A stretch of 21,363 nt of DNA, taken from assembly GCA_037128295.1 (NCBI GenBank), contig JBAXWR010000116.1:1-21363 (forward strand), in the 5' to 3' direction. The notes below the pieces were generated by a model. It saw nothing but the letters and a program-made list of their open reading frames with translations, was not told the DNA's origin and did no database searches. The first letter of the stretch is position 1. Every line of letters begins with the position of its first letter. The position numbers were made by a program, and so were the translations under genes. Below are positions 7,437-14,294 of this stretch, piece after piece. Origin of the DNA: JAAFHB01 sp037128295 (GTDB lineage Bacteria > Bacteroidota > Bacteroidia > Bacteroidales > Prolixibacteraceae).

Positions 7437-8684
7437 ATGCCCTATCGTGAACTATTTGAAAAAGCGTTAAAAGCCAGCCGGACATTGAATTTACTGTCTG
7501 TGGATACGATCAACGAGGTACTGAAAAAGATTGCCGATGCGGCCATGAAAAGTACCGATTTTATCCTTAGGGAAAATCAAAAAGACCTGGCACGGATGGA
7601 TGATCAGGATCCGAAATTTGATCGCCTTCAACTTACAGCAGAAAGGATTAAGTCAATTGCCGGTGAAATACGGAATGTGGCATCCCTTCCCTCACCGGTT
7701 GGAAGGGTCCTATCTGAAAATGTGCGCCCTAATGGATTAAAAATAACCAAAGTAACAGTTCCTTTCGGAATAATCGGAATCATATACGAGGCAAGGCCCA
7801 ATGTTACCTTCGATGTATTTTCATTGTGCCTTAAATCAGGGAATGCCTGCGTGTTGAAAGGGGGAAGTGATGCTGCAGCTTCGAATCTGGCCATTGCGAG
7901 CGTTATCCATAAGGTTTTGGAATTAAATGGAATAGACCCTGCTATACTTACACTTCTTCCACCCGGAAGGGAAGCGACTACCGCTTTATTAAACGCAAGG
8001 GGATATGTTGATTTGCTGATTCCACGTGGAAGTCAGGGCTTGATTGACTATGTGCGGCAAAATGCAACAATTCCGGTTATTGAAACAGGAGCAGGAATCT
8101 GTCACACCTACTTTGATGAATTCGGCGATCTTGCGAAAGGGATTCAGATTATCAACAATGCGAAAACCCGCCGGGTAAGTGTCTGCAATGCCCTTGATTG
8201 CCTGATCATACACCAAACACGACTCTCTGATCTTAAGGATATTGCTAAACTCTTACAAAAGAGTGAGGTTGAGATTTTTGCCGATCACGAGTCTTATCTT
8301 GAATTAGTTGGGAAATACCCCGAGCACCTGCTTAATCCTTCAACTGATGAATCATTTGGAACTGAGTTTCTATCTTATAAGATGGCGATAAAGACCGTTG
8401 GATCTATTGATGAGGCCATAACCCATATTTCAAGGTACGGCTCGAAACATAGTGAAGCCATTATTTCAGAAAATAAGGCCAATTGTGACCTGTTTTTGAA
8501 AATTGTCGATGCCTCGGCTGTTTACATCAATGCAAGTACTGCATTTACAGACGGAGCGCAGTTTGGTCTAGGTGCCGAAATTGGGATCAGTACACAAAAA
8601 CTACATGCACGTGGTCCAATGGCACTTGAAGAGCTCACCAGCTATAAATGGCTTGTGGAGGGTGACGGGCAAATTCGTTTTTAA
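7437..8684 (+). CDS. proA: Gamma-glutamyl phosphate reductase
   Basis: Reduces gamma-glutamyl phosphate with NADPH to glutamate semialdehyde, which cyclises to the ProC substrate. It is an aldehyde-dehydrogenase fold enzyme of 415 residues. Visible are PFGIIGIIYEARPNVT (109-124), LKGGSDAAASN (140-150), the LIPRGSQGLID cofactor segment (194-204), and the catalytic cysteine C250 in TRRVSVCNALD. Near the C-terminus, FGLGAEIGISTQKLHARGPM is the usual GAEIGIST-HARGP signature. Nothing is unusual in length or motif content. Confidence 0.96.
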   Translation: MPYRELFEKALKASRTLNLLSVDTINEVLKKIADAAMKSTDFILRENQKDLARMDDQDPKFDRLQLTAERIKSIAGEIRNVASLPSPVGRVLSENVRPNGLKITKVTVPFGIIGIIYEARPNVTFDVFSLCLKSGNACVLKGGSDAAASNLAIASVIHKVLELNGIDPAILTLLPPGREATTALLNARGYVDLLIPRGSQGLIDYVRQNATIPVIETGAGICHTYFDEFGDLAKGIQIINNAKTRRVSVCNALDCLIIHQTRLSDLKDIAKLLQKSEVEIFADHESYLELVGKYPEHLLNPSTDESFGTEFLSYKMAIKTVGSIDEAITHISRYGSKHSEAIISENKANCDLFLKIVDASAVYINASTAFTDGAQFGLGAEIGISTQKLHARGPMALEELTSYKWLVEGDGQIRF

Positions 8685-8787
8685 TTCAACAAAATTTAAT
8701 TTTGCAAATCCAAACCACTGTCTTACTATTTTTATCAACTTTGCAAATACCTTCAAACCTTTAGATTAATAATTATTATCATTTAAT
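8685..8787 (+). promoter_or_regulatory. Spacer with a possible promoter for argF-argB
   Basis: The 103-base AT-rich gap has one match to the Bacteroidetes -7 element TAnnTTTG (TAATTTTG, 8697-8704) and a near match CAACTTTG at 8736-8743. Neither has a TTTG at the expected ~19-base distance upstream. A promoter here would separate argF onward from the pro genes; read-through from proA is equally possible. Confidence 0.35.
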
Positions 8788-9732
8788 ATGCAACACTTTA
8801 CTTCGGTTTATGACCTTCCAGATCTCGCAGAAGCAATCAAGACAGCCCGCGAGATTAAGCTTGATCCTTATGGCTATAAACATTTGGGCAAGAACAAAAC
8901 GATAGTATTGATCTTCTTTGATTCAAGCCTCCGAACCCGGTTGAGTACTCAGAAGGCTGCAATGAACCTCGGTATGGACACCATGGTGCTAAACGTAAAC
9001 CAGGACGGTTGGCGTCTCGAATCGGAAATGGGTGTTGTAATGGATGGTGACAAAGTTGAACATTTGCGCGAAGCGATTCCTGTTATCGGAAGGTATTGCG
9101 ACATCATCGGTGTGAGGGCATTTGCTCGATTTGAAAGCAAGGAGGACGATTATTCCGAAAAAATACTCAACCAGTTTATTCAGTTTGCAGGTGTTCCCAT
9201 CATAAGTATGGAGGCGGCGACACGTCATCCGCTTCAGAGTTTTGCCGATCATATGACAATTGAAGAATACAAAACTAAAGAACGTCCTAAAGTTGTGATG
9301 TCGTGGGCTCCGCATCCAAGGGCTCTTCCACAGGCAGTACCCAACTCTTTCGTTGAATGGATGAGACAGACTGATTATGAGCTTGTTGTCACCCATCCAA
9401 AAGGTTATGAACTTGACCCGAAATTTATGGGTGACCTCAAAGTGGAGTACGATCAGGACAAGGCTTTGGCAGGCGCTGATTTTGTATATGCAAAAAACTG
9501 GTCATCCTTTAACGAGTATGGCGAAATCCTTTCTAAAGACCGTAACTGGACGATAACAACTGAAAAAATGGCACTTACCGATAACGCAAAATTCATGCAT
9601 TGTCTGCCTGTACGTCGGAATATGATCGTAACAGACGAGGTGCTCGATAGCCCATCTTCCATCGTTATCGATGAAGCAGAAAACCGTGTTTACTCAGCTC
9701 AGGCAGTATTAAAAATGATATTGGAACGTTAA
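8788..9732 (+). CDS. argF': N-succinyl/N-acetyl-ornithine carbamoyltransferase
   Basis: Transfers carbamoyl from carbamoyl phosphate to an acylated ornithine, giving acyl-citrulline; this replaces the classical ornithine transcarbamylase in Bacteroidetes and Xanthomonas. The carbamoyl-phosphate motif is SSLRTRLST (46-54), with MEAATRHPLQSFADH and HCLPVRRN further on. At 314 residues it follows the B. fragilis enzyme closely in length and, as I recall it, in sequence. Residue 90 (GDKVEHL) is valine. The equivalent residue is Pro90 in the B. fragilis succinyl enzyme and Glu92 in the Xanthomonas acetyl enzyme, and published E92V, E92P, E92S and E92A changes turned the acetyl enzyme into a succinyl one. 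The sequence therefore favours N-succinylornithine as substrate. Confidence 0.93.
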   Translation: MQHFTSVYDLPDLAEAIKTAREIKLDPYGYKHLGKNKTIVLIFFDSSLRTRLSTQKAAMNLGMDTMVLNVNQDGWRLESEMGVVMDGDKVEHLREAIPVIGRYCDIIGVRAFARFESKEDDYSEKILNQFIQFAGVPIISMEAATRHPLQSFADHMTIEEYKTKERPKVVMSWAPHPRALPQAVPNSFVEWMRQTDYELVVTHPKGYELDPKFMGDLKVEYDQDKALAGADFVYAKNWSSFNEYGEILSKDRNWTITTEKMALTDNAKFMHCLPVRRNMIVTDEVLDSPSSIVIDEAENRVYSAQAVLKMILER

Positions 9733-9735
9733 ACT

Positions 9736-10518
9736 ATGAGAGATCATTTGGTTATCATTAAGGTAGGGGGTAAGATTGTTGAAGAAGAGGCTTCTTTAAA
9801 ATCACTTCTAAAGGATTTTTCCCGTATTGCCGGAGGGAAAATGCTTGTCCATGGCGGGGGGAAAAGTGCGACCGCTTTATCTGAAAGGCTCGGAATTGAA
9901 ACAAAAATGGTAGAAGGCCGTAGAATAACCGACGCTGAGACGCTTAAAGTGGCTACGATGGTTTATGCTGGGTTGGTAAATAAGACGGTTGTGGCCGGTT
10001 TACAGGCACTAGGAAACAATGCCATTGGACTTACAGGTGCTGATCTGGATATTATCAGGGCAGTTAAAAGGCCAGTCGGTGCAATCGACTATGGTTTCGT
10101 AGGAGATATTAACTGGGTAAATTCCAATGCTTTGGCCGAATTGCTGGTCAATGGGGCAATTCCGGTAATCGCACCGATCACCCATGATGGCAAAGGTTCT
10201 CTACTGAATACAAATGCTGATACAATTGCCTCAGAATTAGCTACTTCTTTAAGCAGCAAATATGAAGTCAGGTTGGTATTTTGTTTTGAAAAACCTGGTG
10301 TGCTGATGAATGAAGCTGACGATAAATCGGTGATTCCAGAGATCGACCCTGCCCTTTTTGCAGAACTTAAAACAAAGGGCGTGATTACAGCCGGGATGAT
10401 CCCCAAATTGGAAAATGGGTTCAACGCCCTTCGCCGTGGGGTAACGTCGGTTGTGATCACAAATGCCAATGGTTTGTCGGGAGGCTTAAGGGGGACGAGG
10501 CTCGTACTGAACATGTAA
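9736..10518 (+). CDS. argB: N-acylglutamate kinase
   Basis: Phosphorylates the acylated glutamate using ATP, the second step of arginine synthesis and often the arginine-regulated one. The amino-acid-kinase fold is seen in VIIKVGGKIVEEE (6-18), VHGGGKSATAL (38-48), VEGRRITDAETL and the NTNADTIASELA segment, with AGMIPKLENGFNAL near the C-terminus. At 260 residues it is the short form. It starts three bases after the argF stop, so the two are tightly coupled. If the pathway is succinylated, as ArgF suggests, the substrate would be N-succinylglutamate. Confidence 0.94.
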   Translation: MRDHLVIIKVGGKIVEEEASLKSLLKDFSRIAGGKMLVHGGGKSATALSERLGIETKMVEGRRITDAETLKVATMVYAGLVNKTVVAGLQALGNNAIGLTGADLDIIRAVKRPVGAIDYGFVGDINWVNSNALAELLVNGAIPVIAPITHDGKGSLLNTNADTIASELATSLSSKYEVRLVFCFEKPGVLMNEADDKSVIPEIDPALFAELKTKGVITAGMIPKLENGFNALRRGVTSVVITNANGLSGGLRGTRLVLNM

Positions 10519-10573
10519 GGTTTTAGCGGATATAATTTTCTCAAGATGGGATCATATACCTATTAATCAATTA

Positions 10574-10590
10574 ATTAGATTTGATAGGTT
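10574..10590 (+). promoter_or_regulatory. Possible -7 promoter element before argE
   Basis: TAGATTTG at 10576-10583 fits TAnnTTTG and sits about 33 bases before the argE ATG in a 97-base gap. I see no matching TTTG at the expected upstream distance, so this is weak. Confidence 0.25.
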
Positions 10591-10615
10591 TCCCTTATTA
10601 AAGATTGCTGCTGTC

Positions 10616-11722
10616 ATGGCGGATAAAAAGCTTTATAAAACGCAAGTAATGGTTGGTCAGATTTTAGATAATATTATATCCGAAAGTATTGGGCTTTTAA
10701 TAGCGATGATAGAAATCCCGTCCTTAAGCAGGGAAGAAAAAACAGTTGCGGATTATCTTGAAGGAAATTTCGAAAATTGGGGCCTCACCCCAACCCGAAA
10801 CGGCAATAACATTTGGGTGCGTAACCTTAATTGGACTGATGGCAAACCCGTTATCCTGCTCAACTCACATATGGATACGGTTCGACCGGTAAAAGCCTGG
10901 ACTTACGATCCGTTTAAAGCGACATTAGAAGACGACAAGTTAACCGGGCTTGGCAGCATCGATGCCGGGGCATCGGTGGTTTCGTTATTGGCCACTTTCC
11001 GCCACTTTTTTGCATCAGAAAATCTTCCTTTTAACCTTATCTTTTGTGTAAGTGCCGAGGAGGAGATATCTGGCGAGCATGGCGTTGCTTCCGTATTGGA
11101 CCAACTAGGCAAAATCGACCTTGCAATCGTGGGTGAACCTACTCAAATGCACATCGCAATTGCCGAAAAAGGGTTAATGGTACTTGACTGTGAGTCCAAA
11201 GGAATTGCTGGTCATGCAGCCCGCAACGAAGGCGAGAATGCCATCTACAAGGCAATCAAGGATATACAAATCATTGAAAACTATAGGTTTCCGCTTGAAT
11301 CGGCTGTCCTTGGACCGGTAAAGATGACGGTAACCCAAATTGAGGCAGGACAGCAGCACAATGTTGTCCCCGATTCGTGCCGTTTTGTGATCGATGTGCG
11401 CACAAACGAACATTATTCCAACAAGAAAGCGTTCAAAATTATATCCGGATTGATTCAATCAGAAGTTAAGCCCCGCTCTTTCAGGCTGAACTCCTCAGGG
11501 ATCAATAATGGCCATCCGATTGTTCAGCGTGGCATTGCGATGGGGCGCAGAATCTATGGTTCTCCCACCACCTCCGATCAGGCCGTGATCCCCTATCCGT
11601 CCATTAAAATGGGTCCTGGAGATTCTGCACGGTCTCATACTGCCAACGAATATATCCTTTTGAATGAAATCAAGGAAGGCATTAAAACTTATGTGGAATT
11701 GTTGGAGGGGTTGGAGTTATAA
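10616..11722 (+). CDS. argE: M20-family N-acyl-citrulline/ornithine deacylase
   Basis: A zinc metallopeptidase-fold amidohydrolase that removes the acyl group. With an acyl-ornithine transcarbamylase upstream, its substrate should be N-acylcitrulline rather than N-acylornithine (inference). M20 metal and catalytic residues are visible: H85 and D87 in NSHMDTV, D116 in GLGSIDAGAS, the Glu pair 148-149 in SAEEEISGEHG, E174 in VGEPT, and the late His in SARSHTANE. Length 368 fits the Bacteroidetes ArgE-like group. ATG 10616 is used; an in-frame ATG at 10649 is possible because the first 11 residues are poorly conserved in type. Confidence 0.92.
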   Translation: MADKKLYKTQVMVGQILDNIISESIGLLIAMIEIPSLSREEKTVADYLEGNFENWGLTPTRNGNNIWVRNLNWTDGKPVILLNSHMDTVRPVKAWTYDPFKATLEDDKLTGLGSIDAGASVVSLLATFRHFFASENLPFNLIFCVSAEEEISGEHGVASVLDQLGKIDLAIVGEPTQMHIAIAEKGLMVLDCESKGIAGHAARNEGENAIYKAIKDIQIIENYRFPLESAVLGPVKMTVTQIEAGQQHNVVPDSCRFVIDVRTNEHYSNKKAFKIISGLIQSEVKPRSFRLNSSGINNGHPIVQRGIAMGRRIYGSPTTSDQAVIPYPSIKMGPGDSARSHTANEYILLNEIKEGIKTYVELLEGLEL

Positions 11723-11760
11723 AATAGCGATTGCTCAAAAGACGATTCATTAAAAACCTG

Positions 11761-12168
11761 TTAGTAGAAATTTCTAAAACCTTTTGATTGAAGTCCTTCC
11801 TTCAGTTTTTTATCTCCGGTCCAAATGGGAATATCTAATTCAATTGCTAAAGCAACAAATGCAGTGTCCTTAATATCAATATTATAGCAAAATTCGTATG
11901 CTTTTTGTTTGCTTTCAGTACTAATAACCGCAGTTGGAATAAATTTAATGCGCTCTATTATGACATTGAAATACTGATAAAATTCCGACTCTGTGAGTTT
12001 TGAGTATTTCAGCAATTTATCTTTATGTAGGTAAATTTCTATTATCAGGTAGTTTGGAGAATAAAAGGTTAAATCGCTATCAAATAATATCTCCCTAATC
12101 TTCGATTCCTTGGGAATTAATGAAGAGAATATTAAATTGGTATCAACGACTATCCCCTTGGAATTCAT
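11761..12168 (-). CDS. PIN-domain ribonuclease toxin
   Basis: A 135-residue PIN-domain protein, presumably a metal-dependent RNase acting as the toxin of a type II toxin-antitoxin pair. Acidic residues expected at the active site are D9 (VVDTNLIF), E44 (LIIEIYLHK), D101 (DIKDTAFVALA) and D119 (WTGDKKL); the ALAIELDIPIWTGDK ending resembles the PIN_2 (PF10130) type. Its ATG overlaps the stop of the antitoxin gene by four bases (ATGA), the classic coupled arrangement. It converges on argE, with 38 bases between. Confidence 0.85.
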   Translation of the reverse strand: MNSKGIVVDTNLIFSSLIPKESKIREILFDSDLTFYSPNYLIIEIYLHKDKLLKYSKLTESEFYQYFNVIIERIKFIPTAVISTESKQKAYEFCYNIDIKDTAFVALAIELDIPIWTGDKKLKEGLQSKGFRNFY

Positions 12169-12389
12169 CTTTTTACGCCTTCAAGAAAGGTTTCCCCATT
12201 TTTGTCCCACCAATCCTGATCGATCTGTTCAGCAACATCCAAAATGTCGGAAGTAAAACCTGACCTTTGAGCGAGCTCTTCAGCTTCAAGCCGTTTAACC
12301 AGTGATATTAAATAGTTCTCATCAAACCCTTTCTTATTAAGTTTAACGATCATCTGATTACCCTTATTTTTAATTACAAGGTTTTCCAT
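12165..12389 (-). CDS. Antitoxin partner of the PIN toxin
   Basis: A 74-residue protein, acidic in its C-terminal half (RLEAEELAQRSG, then ILDVAEQIDQDWWDKNGE), as expected for a toxin-neutralising tail. Size, order before the toxin and the ATGA overlap are the evidence; I do not recognise a DNA-binding fold with confidence. A later in-frame ATG (codon 13) would give a shorter form. Its first 20 bases overlap the end of the upstream 79-residue gene. The C-terminal 40 residues are duplicated, diverged, at 12667-12789. Confidence 0.75.
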   Translation of the reverse strand: MENLVIKNKGNQMIVKLNKKGFDENYLISLVKRLEAEELAQRSGFTSDILDVAEQIDQDWWDKNGETFLEGVKR

Positions 12390-12609
12390 ATTTCAAATTT
12401 CTGAATTTAATATTAAGAATTTGCTTGGCCTCTTCCCAGTCCACAAGACTTTCAGGATTTTTCCTTGCATTTTTAAATCGCTCCATAACCAATTTTTGAT
12501 GGACCTCAGGAATGTCATAATTCCCCTGTTTAGATTGCTCTATAATAATTGCTTTCCGTGCTTGAAGGTCCATAATAATAGCTTTTACAGGATTACTATA
12601 TCTTTTCAC
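12370..12609 (-). CDS. Small hypothetical protein upstream of the TA pair
   Basis: A 79-residue protein that starts at GTG 12609 (or, 36 bases in, at ATG 12573) and overlaps the antitoxin start by 20 bases. It is charged and probably helical, with a DWEEAKQIL segment (about 57-65) near the end that resembles short addiction-module components. I do not recognise the family. Position and overlap suggest it is co-transcribed with the toxin-antitoxin pair and could be a third component. Confidence 0.5.
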   Translation of the reverse strand: MKRYSNPVKAIIMDLQARKAIIIEQSKQGNYDIPEVHQKLVMERFKNARKNPESLVDWEEAKQILNIKFRNLKYGKPCN

Positions 12610-12666
12610 AAACTTACTGAAAAATACAAAATCAATCCTACAATATTTAGGTTTTTATTAGTATAA

Positions 12667-12789
12667 TCAAACTTCAAGAAATTCCTCACCATTTTTGTCC
12701 CACCATTCCTGATCTACCTGTTCAGCAATATCCAAAATATCAGATGTAAACCCTGACCTTTGAGCGAGCTCTTCAGCCTCAATCAGTTT
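12667..12789 (-). pseudogene. Truncated second copy of the antitoxin gene
   Basis: The - strand reads KLIEAEELAQRSGFTSDILD, then IAEQVDQEWWDKNGEEFLEV and a TGA stop, closely matching residues 33-72 of the intact antitoxin. The N-terminal ~32 codons are missing: similarity stops abruptly at about 12790, and no start codon in good context precedes it. Most differences are silent or conservative (V/I, D/E), suggesting the copy diverged while still functional and was truncated later. No second toxin gene lies beside it. Confidence 0.85.
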
Positions 12790-13134
12790 AAAACGGGATC
12801 TCGAAGCCTCTGCCTTACAAACGAGTAGGATTGATAATCTGAAATAAGATGGGGCTCAAAACAAAATTGATGAAAAGGCAGTCAATACCTCAAAGAGGTA
12901 AAATCTGAATAACTCCAGGTGAAGCTTGCGAAACCGGATGCTTTTGAAAACCAGCTAGATGGCAACCCTGAAAGGGTTGAACATGAATAGCCCTGGGTAA
13001 GTGGTTCCGAACAAAAGCCCTTTCAAAGCCAAAAAATGATTGAACCGCGTAACCCAGGGAAAGTGAAATAGGATCAAACTTGAACCCTGAATTGGGTTCA
13101 ACCTATCAATCAATATGTTGGGTTTCTTGATAAT
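12790..13134. other. Non-coding spacer with dispersed repeats
   Basis: About 345 bases without a credible gene on either strand. It is mostly filled by copy B of the dispersed palindromic element and two further hairpins, CCCTGGGT/ACCCAGGG (12991-12998 with 13052-13059) and GAACCC/GGGTTC (13082-13087 with 13094-13099). Confidence 0.7.
12886..13020 (+). repeat. Dispersed palindromic repeat, copy B
   Basis: The longest copy in the window. It opens with hairpin TACCTC-AAA-GAGGTA (12886-12900), then AAATCTGAATAAC and GGTGAAGCTTGCG as in copy A, then the hairpin AACCC-TGAAA-GGGTT (12964-12978), GAACATGAATAG, and CCCTGGGTAAGTGG..CCGAACAAAAGCCC (12991-13020). The last block is the part shared with copies C and D near the right end of the window. 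The opening stem differs from copy A by a compensatory base-pair swap. Confidence 0.8.
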
Positions 13135-14028
13135 TTAGTCAAACTCCTGTTGAACCGCCACCTTCCGTTTGAACATCTTTTTATTGACCAGGAAGATGCC
13201 CGTTAAAACGATGGCAGCACCCAAAATCTCAATTTCTGTAAGTTTCTCGCCCAAAACGGGAACTGCTATCAACGCAGTAAATACCGATTGACTAAGCAAA
13301 CTCACTGAAGCAAATGTTGCCGGCATAAATGCCATCGCGTAATTGATTGCCAACCAGCCAGCTAATTGTGAAATCAATCCGACTCCGATCAGTGCTTCCC
13401 ATGATTCTAAAGTGAACCCTGAAAGCGGCGTACCGGAAGCCAAACAAATGATTACAAGAACAACCGAACTGGCACCCATGGAAATCATTGTAAAAGTCAC
13501 CGTATCAAGGTGGAGCCTTCCTTTCCGCATAATCAGCAAATAGCAGGCATAAAACAGGCTTGCCAATATCGCAAGAAAATGGCCTAAATTCAATTTCGAT
13601 TCAACAATTTTATCGACACCAACAATTATTGCAACACCCAATAATGCAATGGCCGTTCCGATCCAGAAAACTTTGCCGGGCTTCTCCTTCAAAAACAGGA
13701 TTGCCCCAAAACCGACCCAAACCGGTGCAAGATTGGCGATCAGTGTCGAGATGGCAGCCTTGGTCAGCAGGATCGAAATATTCCAGATTGCAATGTCGAA
13801 GGCAAAAATAACCCCGCACAAGATGGCAATCCTGACCGATTTTGTGTCGGTGATTGGCTTACGGCGAAAAAACCAAATCGGAAGGACACCCACAAAGCCG
13901 ATGAACATCCTGTAAAAAGCAGAGGTCAATCCCGAAACATCGGCCAGCTTTACAAAAATAGCAGACCATGATATACAAAGAATACCGATGAAAAGGATGA
14001 AATAATGAAACCAACTGTTGCGGGCCAT
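13135..14028 (-). CDS. EamA-family (DMT superfamily) transporter
   Basis: A 297-residue inner-membrane protein with about ten hydrophobic helices in two EamA repeats, roughly 8-135 and 150-287. The first repeat has SAIFVKLADVSGLTSAFYRMF and LTKAAISTLIANLAPVWVG; the second has the matching FMPATFASVSLLSQSVFTAL and GEKLTEIEILGAAIVLTGIF. The family exports metabolites such as amino acids or their derivatives, but the substrate cannot be read here. It is transcribed away from typA from its own promoter and belongs to no visible operon. Confidence 0.9.
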   Translation of the reverse strand: MARNSWFHYFILFIGILCISWSAIFVKLADVSGLTSAFYRMFIGFVGVLPIWFFRRKPITDTKSVRIAILCGVIFAFDIAIWNISILLTKAAISTLIANLAPVWVGFGAILFLKEKPGKVFWIGTAIALLGVAIIVGVDKIVESKLNLGHFLAILASLFYACYLLIMRKGRLHLDTVTFTMISMGASSVVLVIICLASGTPLSGFTLESWEALIGVGLISQLAGWLAINYAMAFMPATFASVSLLSQSVFTALIAVPVLGEKLTEIEILGAAIVLTGIFLVNKKMFKRKVAVQQEFD

Positions 14029-14060
14029 GAAAATTGAATGAAGGATTTGACCAAAACACG

Positions 14061-14090
14061 CAAAGTTAATTGTTGAAATCAGACGGCAAA
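14061..14090 (-). promoter_or_regulatory. Promoter of the EamA transporter gene
   Basis: On the - strand, TTTG (14090-14087), 18 bases, then TAACTTTG (14068-14061). This fits the Bacteroidetes primary-sigma consensus of a -33 TTTG and -7 TAnnTTTG. Transcription would begin about 25 bases before the ATG at 14028. It is the best promoter match in the window. Confidence 0.65.
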
Positions 14091-14269
14091 GGAAAGTTTA
14101 GAAATTATTAATGATTAAATAATGTCGATACATATATATATCTGTATGATTGGTTATTACAATAGGTTTTTCAGATGGGGGACATAGTGCCTAAGGGATG
14201 ATTCAGCCATTAAAACAGCATATAAATATTCAGGCAAAATTCGCTGCTATTACCTATTAAATAAATGAT

Positions 14270-14277
14270 TACCTTTG
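14270..14277 (+). promoter_or_regulatory. -7 promoter element of typA
   Basis: TACCTTTG fits TAnnTTTG and lies 17 bases before the typA ATG, implying a very short leader. No good TTTG is seen at the proper upstream distance. The rest of the 266-base divergent region (14029-14294) shows no gene and no RNA structure I can recognise. Confidence 0.5.
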
Positions 14278-14294
14278 CACCTCAAAATTTATAG

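Noticed and set aside
8989..9396. A 135-codon - strand open frame inside argF
   Set aside because: Antisense shadow of a gene with clear motifs; no independent evidence.
12886..13105. CRISPR array
   Set aside because: Palindromes here differ in sequence and spacing; there are no regular direct repeats with equal spacers.
14029..14294. tRNA or riboswitch in the EamA/typA divergent region
   Set aside because: No cloverleaf or known aptamer core could be found by eye; only promoter elements are supported.
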